From Dietzia cinnamea NBRC 102147 (GTDB lineage Bacteria; Actinomycetota; Actinomycetes; Mycobacteriales; Mycobacteriaceae): DNA of 64,000 nucleotides. Location: contig NZ_BCSW01000002.1 of NCBI RefSeq assembly GCF_001571065.1, positions 62,001-126,000 of the forward strand. The letters run 5' to 3'. The notes under the pieces were generated by a model. That model made no database searches and was not told the origin of the DNA. It saw only the letters and a list, made by a program, of their open reading frames with translations. Shown here piece by piece: positions 46,856 through 54,562 of this stretch (its first letter is position 1; each line of letters opens with the position of its first letter). A program made the translations under genes and the position numbers.

Positions 46856-46923
46856 GTAGGCGACCCCGCCCGGGGGCTGTAGGCGACCCCGCCCGGGGGC
46901 TGTAGGCGACCCCGCCCGGGGGC
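46856..46923. repeat. three tandem copies of a 23-bp repeat
   Basis: GTAGGCGACCCCGCCCGGGGGCT occurs at 46856, 46879 and 46902 (the last lacks its final base). Each copy holds the short palindrome CCCCGCCCGGGG. The array lies between tatB and the mrp terminator and is non-coding. Confidence 0.9.
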
Positions 46924-46945
46924 GGCGGGGCGTGACGCCCCGCCG
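46923..46945. terminator. hairpin terminator between tatB and mrp
   Basis: A perfect 10-bp stem (CGGCGGGGCG / CGCCCCGCCG) with a 3-nt loop separates two convergent genes. There is no T tract. Confidence 0.7.
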
Positions 46946-46966
46946 GCCATCCGAGATGCCGGTCCG

Positions 46967-48106
46967 TCAGAGGTGACGTGTGGTGTCGATCCCCAGGTTC
47001 ATCCCCGCCAGGCCCCGGGGTCGCACGGCCAGGCCGTCAGCGATCTCGCGGTACGCGCGCCCCGACGGTGACTCGGGCTCGGCCAGGACGATCGGCGTGC
47101 CCTCGTCCCCGTGCTCGCGCACGGCCTGCTCGAGCGGCACCTGACCGAGGAGCTTGACGGGTGCGCCGACCGAGCGGGACAGGTTGGCCGCGACCTCCGC
47201 GCCGCCGCCGGTACCGAACACGTCCATGCGGGTGCCGTCGGGCAGCTCCAGCCACGACATGTTCTCGATGACACCGGCGATCCGCTGACGGGTCTGCAGC
47301 GCGATCGACCCCGCGCGCTCGGCGACCTCGGCGGCCGCCTGCTGCGGAGTGGTGACCACGAGGATCTCCGCCGACGGGATGAGCTGGGCGATCGAGATGG
47401 CCACGTCGCCGGTGCCCGGGGGCAGGTCCATCAGCAGGACGTCGAGGTCGCCCCAGTACACGTCGGCGAGGAACTGCTGCAGGGCCCGGTGGAGCATCGG
47501 ACCACGCCAGACGACCGGGGTGTTGCCCTTCGTGAACTGCGCGATCGAGATGACCTTCACGTCGTGCGCCACGGGCGGGAGGATCATCTGCTCGACCTGG
47601 GTCGGCCGGGCGTCGGTGCCGAGCATCCGCGGGATCGAGTGCCCGTAGATATCCGCGTCGAGCACGCCCACGGACAGGCCGCGGGACGCCAGCGCCGTCG
47701 CAAGATTGACCGTCGCGGTGGACTTGCCCACGCCGCCCTTGCCCGAGGCGACCGCGTAGACCCGGGTGAGGTTGCCGGGTTGGGCGAACGGGATGACGGG
47801 TTCCGCCGCGTCACCACGGAGGTGCTTGCGCAGTTCGGTGCGCTGCTCGTCGCTCATGACGTCGAGCTCGACGGCGACCTCGCCGACGCCCGGGACGTCG
47901 GACACCGCCGAGCGGACGCGGTCGCTGATCGTGTCCTGCATCGGACACGAGGCGACGGTCAGGTAGATGCCGACATCGACGCGGCCGGTCGCGGGGTCCA
48001 CCTCGACGCCCTTGACCATGCCGAGCTCGGTGAGCGGCTTGCGGATCTCCGGATCGTCGACCTTGGCCAGTGCGGCGCGGATCGATTCTTCGCTGGGTGC
48101 ACTCAT
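46967..48106 (-). CDS. mrp: Mrp/ApbC iron-sulfur cluster carrier ATPase
   Basis: A 379-residue P-loop scaffold that carries Fe-S clusters to target proteins. An N-terminal MIP18 domain (SIRAALAKVDDPEIRKPL, with VASCPMQDT near residue 54) is followed by the deviant Walker A GKGGVGKST near residue 125. Switch motifs DADIYGHSIPRMLG and MDLPPGTGD follow. The CxxC motif of many Mrp proteins is not obvious in the C-terminal part, so cluster binding may differ. ATG lies 9 nt after TAGACT, close to leaderless. Position matches Rv1229c. Confidence 0.93.
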   Translation of the reverse strand: MSAPSEESIRAALAKVDDPEIRKPLTELGMVKGVEVDPATGRVDVGIYLTVASCPMQDTISDRVRSAVSDVPGVGEVAVELDVMSDEQRTELRKHLRGDAAEPVIPFAQPGNLTRVYAVASGKGGVGKSTATVNLATALASRGLSVGVLDADIYGHSIPRMLGTDARPTQVEQMILPPVAHDVKVISIAQFTKGNTPVVWRGPMLHRALQQFLADVYWGDLDVLLMDLPPGTGDVAISIAQLIPSAEILVVTTPQQAAAEVAERAGSIALQTRQRIAGVIENMSWLELPDGTRMDVFGTGGGAEVAANLSRSVGAPVKLLGQVPLEQAVREHGDEGTPIVLAEPESPSGRAYREIADGLAVRPRGLAGMNLGIDTTRHL

Positions 48107-48145
48107 GATGCCCCGAGTCTAGGGGTCGCGGCACCCCGTGACGAT

Positions 48146-49288
48146 TCAGGCCGGGGGCGGCGGCACGCAGAACGGCGGGATACAGGGCAACTCGATGACC
48201 GGCAGGCCCGGGATGGCGGGCGGCGCCGGCGCCGGGGCGGGCGCGGCGGCCGGGGACGACTCCGTCGTTGTCGGCGTCGGCGCCGTCGACGGCGCCTCGG
48301 TCGCGGGAGACGTCGGCGCCGCCGGCGGGGCGACCTCCGTGCAGCCGGGCACCGGCGGTTCCGCCTCTCCGGGCTTCGCGGGCTCCGGCGCGGCGGTCGG
48401 CTCGCCCTCCCAGCCCTCGGGGCAGCGCTCCGGTGGCCGCGGGGGCTCGACCGTGGGCTCCGGTCGGTGGATCTCCGGCAGATCGGAGGGCAGCGGGAAG
48501 GCGTTGACCGCGTAGCCGTGCGCCCACGCGTTGACGTTGGCCACGTACGCCAGCGAGTTGTTGTAGGCCAGGATCGCGCGGGTGCGGGCCGCCGGGTCCG
48601 CCATCGACCCGCCCTGGTTGCACAGGAGCGTCGCCGCGGACAGGGCACCGTCGTAGATGTTGTTCGGATCGGCCACGCCGTCGTCGTTGCCGTCGCGCCC
48701 GAGCGTCGCCCAGGTCGACGGGATGAACTGGACGGGTCCGACGGCACGGTCGAAGTCGGGGTCGCCGTCGAATCTGCCGCCGTCGGTGTCGGTGATGACG
48801 GCGGTGCCCGGCAGGGAGCCGTCGAGTCGGGGGCCGACGATCCGGCCGATGGTGTTGCCGCGCACGTCGAAGAGCCCGCGGCCCTGGTTGGACTCGACCT
48901 GACCGATCCCGGCGAGGACGGTCCAGTCCATCTCGCAGGCGGGGCGCTCCGCGTTGAGCCGCTCCGTCGCGCGGTGGTAGGCGTCCAGGGCGATGCCCGG
49001 GATCCCGAGCGGTCCGTCGGGGATCGTCGCCGGCTCGATGTGCGCGGCGCCGGGGTCGACCGGCGGCTCCGGGATCTGCTCCGAGGTGGTGGGGTCGGTG
49101 GTGGGAGGGGGCGGCGTCGTCGCGGGAGGCGGCTCCGGCGAGTACTCGGCCAGCGGCGTGATGTCAGGTGCGGCGGGGCGGCTCGTGTCGATCGTGAGCC
49201 CGACCGCGGCGAGGACCGTGATGGCTCCGACGGTCACGGCTGCACTGGTGAGCACCCGGCGGTCTGCAGTGTGCGCGATTCGGCGCAA
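48146..49288 (-). CDS. secreted lytic transglycosylase (MltB-like, Rv1230c-like)
   Basis: A 380-residue exported murein hydrolase. An N-terminal helix at about residues 11-33 acts as signal anchor, then a Pro/Thr-rich linker. The SLT_2/MltB catalytic domain follows, with the catalytic Glu in IGQVESNQGR near residue 129 and the family segments AVGPVQFIPSTW and NNIYDGALSAATLL. The last 110 residues are an Ala/Pro/Thr-rich tail with four Cys. It starts with TTG, supported by GGGGGAG six bases before it; no better start fits the signal sequence. Cleaves peptidoglycan glycan strands. Confidence 0.88.
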   Translation of the reverse strand: MRRIAHTADRRVLTSAAVTVGAITVLAAVGLTIDTSRPAAPDITPLAEYSPEPPPATTPPPPTTDPTTSEQIPEPPVDPGAAHIEPATIPDGPLGIPGIALDAYHRATERLNAERPACEMDWTVLAGIGQVESNQGRGLFDVRGNTIGRIVGPRLDGSLPGTAVITDTDGGRFDGDPDFDRAVGPVQFIPSTWATLGRDGNDDGVADPNNIYDGALSAATLLCNQGGSMADPAARTRAILAYNNSLAYVANVNAWAHGYAVNAFPLPSDLPEIHRPEPTVEPPRPPERCPEGWEGEPTAAPEPAKPGEAEPPVPGCTEVAPPAAPTSPATEAPSTAPTPTTTESSPAAAPAPAPAPPAIPGLPVIELPCIPPFCVPPPPA

Positions 49289-49362
49289 GATTCTCCCCCT
49301 ACGACGTAACGGACGGCGCCACGGCCGTGCACCGCCCCCGCGACGCTTCGTCTGGGGCGAGG

Positions 49363-49914
49363 TTACCCCCGGCCCCTGTCGTCTGGATCGGTTTTCCCGC
49401 CATCGGCGTTACCGCCGCCGGTGGAGAGCCCGGCCAGCATCGTCTCGATCCGTTCCACGGAATCCCGCAGGTCGTCGAGCTCGCGGCGCAGGTAGTCACG
49501 CGTGACGGTCTCGCCCACCGACAGGCGTACCGACGCGAGCTCGCGGGCGAGGAATTCCGTGTCCGCCTTGGTCTGGGTGGCCCGGAGCCGGTCCTCCTTG
49601 ACGGACTCCTTGTCGCGGTCCTCCTGACGGTTCTGCGCGAGCAGGATGAGCGGCGCGGCATAGGCGGCCTGGGTCGAGAACGCCAGGTTGAGGAGGATGA
49701 ACGGATACGGATCGAACCGCAGCGCCACGACCGCGACATTGATGACGATCCACACGATCACCACGACCGTCTGGATGAGCAGGTACATCCCGGTGCCGAA
49801 GAACCGGGCGACGGCCTCGCTGTACCGGCCGACCGCGTCGGAGTCGAAGCTGATCCGGGGTCGGCGGGACGTCATCGGGGTGGACAGCGACGACCTCACG
49901 GTGGGTTCGGTCAT
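49363..49914 (-). CDS. DUF1003 membrane protein (Rv1231c-like)
   Basis: A 183-residue DUF1003 protein with two helices (LIQTVVVIVWIVINVAVVAL and a shorter YPFILLNLAFSTQAAYAAPL) followed by a coiled-coil cytosolic tail (KADTEFLARELASVR). Its ATG overlaps the stop of the upstream MgtE-like gene (ATGA). The pair matches Rv1232c-Rv1231c. Function unknown; pairing suggests a link to divalent-cation or membrane control. Confidence 0.85.
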   Translation of the reverse strand: MTEPTVRSSLSTPMTSRRPRISFDSDAVGRYSEAVARFFGTGMYLLIQTVVVIVWIVINVAVVALRFDPYPFILLNLAFSTQAAYAAPLILLAQNRQEDRDKESVKEDRLRATQTKADTEFLARELASVRLSVGETVTRDYLRRELDDLRDSVERIETMLAGLSTGGGNADGGKTDPDDRGRG

Positions 49915-51221
49915 CGCGCCGTCTCCGTGTCGTCGTGCAGGTCCATGTCCCGCCAGTCGTCGGGCAGGAGGTGATCCAACAGGTCGTCCACCGCGACCGC
50001 TCCGAGGAGGTGCCCTTCGTCGTCGACTACGGGGCCGCACACCAGGTTGTAGGTGGCGAAGAAGCGGGTCACCGCGTCCACCGAGTCGGTGGGGCGCAAC
50101 GCCGACAGGCTCGTGTCGACCGTCTCGGCGACCATGGCGGACGGGAGCTCGCGCAGCAGCGCCTGGATGTGGACGCAGCCCAGGTACTTGCCCGTCGGGG
50201 TGGCCGTGGGAGGGCGGACGACAAAGACGAGGCTGGCCAGAGCGGGACTGAGGTCGGGGTTGCGACAGTGCGCGAGCGCCTCCGCCACCGTGGTCTGCGG
50301 CGAGAGGATGATCGGTTCGGGCGTCATCAACCCGCCGGCCGTGTCGGCGTCGAAGGTCAGCAGGCGCCGGACGTTCGACGAGTCCTCGGGGTTCATCCGC
50401 TCGAGATACGACTCGGCGTCCTTCTCGGGGAGCTCGCCGAGGAGGTCGGCCACGTCGTCGGGGTCCATGGCCTCGAGAACGTCCGCCGCACGCTCGAGTT
50501 CCAGCCGGGTGACGATCTCGGTCTGCTCGTCGTGGGGGAGCTCCTGCAGGATATCGGCCAGCCGTTCGTCGTCGAGGGTGCGCGCGACCTCGAGTCGACG
50601 CACCTCAGGCAGTTCGCGCAGGGCGATGGCGACGTCCGCCGGACGGAGGTCGGCGTACTGCTCGACCAGGCTCTCGGCGCCGTGCTCAGGGGTGCCGATC
50701 GCGTCGTCCAGGCCCCTGATGCGGTTCCACGGGTGGATCGACACCTCCCCGCGCCGACCGAGGGGGGAACGCCCGCGGCGCTCGCGGACGGCGAGCCGCG
50801 ACACGAGCCAGTCCCGCGAGCGTTGGCGTTCGATCTCCACGTCGACGACCTGGTACCGGGTCGGGCGGTCCGGGTTCCCGGAGCGCTCGCCCGCGGGCTG
50901 GTCGCGCTCGACGCCGATGACCGAGTCCACGAGGGCGCCCAGGACGAGATTCTCCCCGGGCCTGGACTGGAACCGGTGCAGGTTGATGGTGCCCGACACC
51001 AGCGACACCGACCGCGGATCGATCGAGGCGACCCGGAGCATGGGCACGAAGATCCTGCGCCGCGTGGGTAGCTCGACGACCAGCCCGATGACCCGCGGGG
51101 GTTTGTGCCCGGAGCGCATCGTCACCACGACATCCCGGATGCGTCCGATGTCGTCCCCGTCAGGGCCGATCACGGGCAATCCGGCTAGCCTGGCGACGAA
51201 GGCCTTGTTGAGGTTCGCCAT
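49911..51221 (-). CDS. MgtE-N/CBS-domain protein lacking the MgtE membrane domain (Rv1232c-like)
   Basis: A 436-residue soluble protein. It has an N-terminal PRC-barrel-like part (GRIRDVVVTMRSG), an MgtE_N superhelix at about residues 210-300 (repeated LPHDEQTEIVTRLE-type units, YLERMNPEDSSNVRR), and two CBS domains (GGLMTPEPIILSPQTTVAEA and onward). The TM channel domain of true MgtE is absent. Thus it may sense Mg2+ or nucleotide and act on a separate membrane protein, possibly the coupled DUF1003 partner. ATG lies 7 nt after TAGGTT. Confidence 0.85.
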   Translation of the reverse strand: MANLNKAFVARLAGLPVIGPDGDDIGRIRDVVVTMRSGHKPPRVIGLVVELPTRRRIFVPMLRVASIDPRSVSLVSGTINLHRFQSRPGENLVLGALVDSVIGVERDQPAGERSGNPDRPTRYQVVDVEIERQRSRDWLVSRLAVRERRGRSPLGRRGEVSIHPWNRIRGLDDAIGTPEHGAESLVEQYADLRPADVAIALRELPEVRRLEVARTLDDERLADILQELPHDEQTEIVTRLELERAADVLEAMDPDDVADLLGELPEKDAESYLERMNPEDSSNVRRLLTFDADTAGGLMTPEPIILSPQTTVAEALAHCRNPDLSPALASLVFVVRPPTATPTGKYLGCVHIQALLRELPSAMVAETVDTSLSALRPTDSVDAVTRFFATYNLVCGPVVDDEGHLLGAVAVDDLLDHLLPDDWRDMDLHDDTETAR

Positions 51222-51228
51222 GCAGACC

Positions 51229-51234
51229 AACCTA
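51229..51234 (-). promoter_or_regulatory. -10 hexamer for MgtE-like/DUF1003 operon (leaderless)
   Basis: TAGGTT on the minus strand lies 7 nt before the ATG at 51221; no ribosome site is present. Confidence 0.5.
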
Positions 51235-51290
51235 GTCACCGACAGGCGGCGCCCGCCCGCCGTACCGGACGTAAGGGAGTGCCACCCACG

Positions 51291-52325
51291 ATGACCGCAG
51301 CCCCCCACGCGACAGCCGCGCCTTCGGAGGACGCCGCCTCGGCGATCGCGGACCTGCGCGCCCGGCCACGGCGCACGGTCCTCGCCGTGCCCGGCAGCAG
51401 TGTGAAGATGATCGACAAGGCGCGGGGACTGCCAGTGGACGAGGTCTTCCTGGATCTCGAGGACGCGGTGGCCGGCCCGGCGAAGGAGGAGGCGCGCGAG
51501 AACGTCGTGGCCGCTCTCGGCCGGGGTGGGTTCGCGGCGCCCACCGTGGTGGTGCGCGTCAACGCCTGGGACACCGAGTACACGGTCCGCGACGTCACGG
51601 AGGTCGTCGGTCGGGCGGGTGCCCACGTCGACGCACTGCTGCTGCCCAAGGCGCGGACCGCGGCGGAGGTCGCCGCGCTCGACCTCGTGCTGACCCAGGT
51701 GGAGAAGGCCGCGGGCCTGCCGGTCGGTCACATCGGGATCGAGCCGCAGATCGAGGACGCCCTCGGTCTGACCAACATCGACGCGATCGCGACGGCCAGC
51801 CCGCGGGTGCTCACGCTCGTGTTCGGTCCCGCCGACTTCATGGCCTCCATCGGGATGCGCACGCTGACGGTGGGGGAGCAGCCGGACGGGTACGCCCCGG
51901 GCGACGCCTATCACCACGTGTTCATGACGATCCTGGTGGCCGCCCGCGCGCACGGCCTTCAGGCCATCGACGGTCCGTTCCTCAGAGTCCGCGACGAGGA
52001 CGGTTTCCGCCGCGCGGCGGCCAGCACCGCCGCCCTCGGGTTCGACGGCAAGTGGGTCCTGCACCCCGCGCAGGTCGACGCGGGTAACGAGGTGTTCAGC
52101 CCGCGTCAGGACGAGTTCGACAAGGCCGAGGCCATCCTCGAGGCCTACGCGCGCTCGACCTCGGTGGAGGGCGGCGCCCGCGGTGCGGTGATGTTCGGTG
52201 ACGAGATGCTCGACGAGGCCAGCCGTAAGATGGCGTTGGTCGTCTCCGCCCGTGGCCGTGCGGCCGGGATGACCGTCTCGGATCGGGACCCCGCCGGGAA
52301 CGAAACGGAAGGACGGACCTCATGA
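51291..52325 (+). CDS. CitE-like HpcH/HpaI family CoA-ester lyase
   Basis: A 344-residue TIM-barrel lyase of the citrate lyase beta/malyl-CoA lyase family. Motifs are LAVPGSSVKMIDKARG near residue 32, FLDLEDAVAGPAKEEAR near residue 53 with the Mg-binding acidic residues, IEPQIEDALGL near residue 150, and GPADFMASIGMR near residue 180. It stands without citD or citF, so it is not the citramalate/citrate lyase complex; stand-alone actinobacterial members cleave or thioesterify C4/C5 acyl-CoA esters. AAGGGAG precedes. Stop overlaps the next gene (ATGA). Confidence 0.85.
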   Translation: MTAAPHATAAPSEDAASAIADLRARPRRTVLAVPGSSVKMIDKARGLPVDEVFLDLEDAVAGPAKEEARENVVAALGRGGFAAPTVVVRVNAWDTEYTVRDVTEVVGRAGAHVDALLLPKARTAAEVAALDLVLTQVEKAAGLPVGHIGIEPQIEDALGLTNIDAIATASPRVLTLVFGPADFMASIGMRTLTVGEQPDGYAPGDAYHHVFMTILVAARAHGLQAIDGPFLRVRDEDGFRRAAASTAALGFDGKWVLHPAQVDAGNEVFSPRQDEFDKAEAILEAYARSTSVEGGARGAVMFGDEMLDEASRKMALVVSARGRAAGMTVSDRDPAGNETEGRTS

Positions 52326-52828
52326 CCACTCCCGTGAACCCGCGGGGCGCGCGCGCCCGGGGCGCCCAGACGCCGGGTCTGCCCACACCGCCCACCGGGT
52401 GGGTCGTCGGCTCCTACCCCACGTACGCGCAGGCCCAGGCGGCGGTCGATCACCTCGCCGACGAGGACTTCCCCGTCCACGAGGTCACGATCGTCGGCGT
52501 CGATCTCATGCAGGTCGAGCGGGTCACGGGCCGACTCACCTGGCCGAAGGTCCTGCTGGGCGGGCTGGCGACCGGCGCGTGGCTCGGCCTGTTCATCGGC
52601 CTGCTCCTGGGCATCTTCACGCAACCCATGTGGGGCGTGGTGCTGACCGGTCTGGTCGGCGGCTCCGTGTTCGGCGTCGTCTCGGCGTCGCTGTCCTACG
52701 CCGCGACCCGCGGGAAGCGGGATTTCGCGTCCACCTCCCAGCTGGTCGCGGGCCGCTACGACGTCCTGTGCGAACCCGCCAACGCCGAGCGGGTGCGCGA
52801 CGAGCTCGCCCGGCTCGGGCTGAAGTAG
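52322..52828 (+). CDS. GSP17M-like membrane protein
   Basis: A 168-residue protein whose N-terminal part (VVGSYPTYAQAQAAVDHLAD) resembles the general stress protein 17M domain. A Gly-rich hydrophobic hairpin follows (WLGLFIGLLLGIFTQPMWG and VLTGLVGGSVFGVVSA), and the C-terminus is basic. The mycobacterial counterpart is probably Rv1234. ATG overlaps the CitE-like stop, and its stop shares one base with the Sufu gene start (TAGTG). Role unknown. Confidence 0.78.
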   Translation: MTTPVNPRGARARGAQTPGLPTPPTGWVVGSYPTYAQAQAAVDHLADEDFPVHEVTIVGVDLMQVERVTGRLTWPKVLLGGLATGAWLGLFIGLLLGIFTQPMWGVVLTGLVGGSVFGVVSASLSYAATRGKRDFASTSQLVAGRYDVLCEPANAERVRDELARLGLK

Positions 52829-53433
52829 TGCTACCGGGAGGCCCTGCGGACGGGTCGACGGTTCCGGCGGCGGTACGCGCTCACCTGGAGGAGCGCTACG
52901 GACCGGAGCCGCAGGAGGCGTCGGTGACGTTCCTCGGCACCGCGCCGATCCGGATCCTCCGGTTCGTGGACTTGGAGAGCGGTGTGGTGCGGTACGTCTC
53001 GCTGGGGTGTTCGGCCGAGCCGATGGGGGATCCGTCGGCGCTCGTGCCCGATCCGACAGCGCCGCGCGCGGAGCTGAGCCTCGTGCTCCGGGGCGGTGTG
53101 GACGGCGTGGTGCGCGCCCTGGCCGTGCTCGCGGCCGCGCCCGCGGTGGAGGGACTGGTCTTGTCCGAGGGCGCGCTGATCGACCTGGGCGAGCCGCTGT
53201 GGCCCGGCGCGGCGTTCACCGCCGTGGTGCTGCGTGCCCCCGAGATCCCGGACGTCGAACTGCCGGGTGACGCGGCACCCGTCCGGGTGTTCCGGGCCGT
53301 GCCGGTCACCCACACGGAGGCGGCGTGGGTCCGTATGAAGGGTGCGGCCGAACTCGAGGAGGCGTGGGCGGAAGCCGGGATCGACGTCACCGATCCCGCC
53401 CGGTCCGCCGTGAACCCCGGCCTGACCCGCTGA
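52828..53433 (+). CDS. suppressor-of-fused (Sufu) domain protein
   Basis: A 201-residue protein with a single Sufu domain. Typical segments are SVTFLGTAPIRILRFVDL near residue 33, VRYVSLGCSAEPMGDPSAL, RAELSLVLRGG, and the family end HTEAAWVRMKGAAELEEAW. Bacterial Sufu proteins have no settled function; some sit in toxin-immunity loci or secretion clusters. GTG overlaps the upstream stop, so it is the third gene of a coupled trio. No toxin gene is recognised beside it. Confidence 0.85.
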   Translation: MLPGGPADGSTVPAAVRAHLEERYGPEPQEASVTFLGTAPIRILRFVDLESGVVRYVSLGCSAEPMGDPSALVPDPTAPRAELSLVLRGGVDGVVRALAVLAAAPAVEGLVLSEGALIDLGEPLWPGAAFTAVVLRAPEIPDVELPGDAAPVRVFRAVPVTHTEAAWVRMKGAAELEEAWAEAGIDVTDPARSAVNPGLTR

Positions 53434-53565
53434 CGGACGGCCCGTCGACTCCGGACGGCGACCACGTGGGGCCTCGGCGTGACGGCGCCGGGACGGTTCT
53501 GGGACACTGTCGGACGAGATGTCCGCGCTGACGGGTGCGGTCGGTGTGAGGAAGGACGTGGTCGG

Positions 53566-54480
53566 GTGCTGCGGACGGTGGGGCGGCCCGGGAGGCGCGC
53601 GGTGGCGCTCGCGGGTGTGGTGGCGATGGCTCTGTCCGGCTGTCAGGCGCAGTCGTCGATCGTGCCGGCGCACCGGGACGACCCGGTGGCGGTGATCGAG
53701 ACGGCCTCGTTCGGTGAGGCGGAGATCGTGGGCCACATCTACGGCAACGCGCTGGTACGGTCCGGCTCGCGGGTGACCGCGCGACCCCAATCCGGGACCC
53801 AGGCGGAGGTCGTGGAGTCCGTCGTCGCGGGAGACGCGACCTTCACGGTGGGATTCACCGGTGAGCTCCTGGGAGCCTTCGACCCCGGTGCGACGGCGAC
53901 CGAGGGGGACGAGGTGTATGCCGCGATGATGGCCGCGCTACCGGAGGGGGTCACCGCCGCGGACCCGGCACCCGCCGAGGACGCGCCGGTGTACGTGGTC
54001 ACGCGCAACACGTCGGAGACCCGGGGATTGCGGACGATGTCCGACCTGGCCGGTCGGTGCGGTGACCTCACGCTCGGCGCGAGGCAGGAGGCCCTCGCTG
54101 ACGGCGACCTGGCCGCCGCCGTGGGAGAGACGTACGACTGCGGTTTCGGCCGTCGGATCCCGTTGGGGCCGAATCCTCGTGCGGTGTTCGACGCCCTGCG
54201 TGCGGGGGAGATCGGCGTGGGGTTGGTCCAGTCGGCCGACCCGGTGGGCCTCCCCGAGGACATCGTGACACTGGACGACGACGAGAACGCGGTCCGCGCC
54301 CAGAACCTGGTGCCCGTCTTCCGCAAGGGCTCGCTCTCGGAGGACCAGTTGAGTCTGATCAACCGGATCAGCGGAGAGCTGACCACCGACGACGTGCGTG
54401 AGCTGCTGCTGGGTGTGGAGTTCGGGACCTCAACCCCCGTCGCCCTGGCCAACTACTGGTTGGACTCGCACGGGTACTGA
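53566..54480 (+). CDS. OpuAC-type (glycine betaine/choline) substrate-binding lipoprotein
   Basis: A 304-residue lipoprotein. The lipobox is LSGC near residue 25. The two-lobed OpuAC fold is shown by ETASFGEAEIVGHIYGNAL near residue 45, FTVGFTGELLGAF near residue 85, LRTMSDLAGRCGDLTLGA and EIGVGLVQSADP. A few aromatic residues typical of the betaine cage are not obvious. It follows the Sufu gene by about 130 bases and has no adjacent permease or ATPase. GAGGAAGG precedes the GTG. Ends at an 18-bp hairpin. Confidence 0.82.
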   Translation: MLRTVGRPGRRAVALAGVVAMALSGCQAQSSIVPAHRDDPVAVIETASFGEAEIVGHIYGNALVRSGSRVTARPQSGTQAEVVESVVAGDATFTVGFTGELLGAFDPGATATEGDEVYAAMMAALPEGVTAADPAPAEDAPVYVVTRNTSETRGLRTMSDLAGRCGDLTLGARQEALADGDLAAAVGETYDCGFGRRIPLGPNPRAVFDALRAGEIGVGLVQSADPVGLPEDIVTLDDDENAVRAQNLVPVFRKGSLSEDQLSLINRISGELTTDDVRELLLGVEFGTSTPVALANYWLDSHGY

Positions 54481-54509
54481 CCGGCCCGGCGGCGGCGCGC
54501 CGCATAGGA

Positions 54510-54548
54510 GAACGGGGCCCGGCCGCCGATGGCGGCCGGGCCCCGTTC
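54510..54548. terminator. strong bidirectional terminator between OpuAC-like gene and kgd
   Basis: A perfect 18-bp stem with a 3-nt loop (GAT), G+C-rich, sits between convergent genes. There is no clear T tract. Confidence 0.85.
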
Positions 54549-54562
54549 CCGGTTCGGGTGGG

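Noticed and set aside
46856-46923. CRISPR-like array
   Set aside because: Repeats are directly adjacent with no spacers, only three copies, and no cas gene is near.
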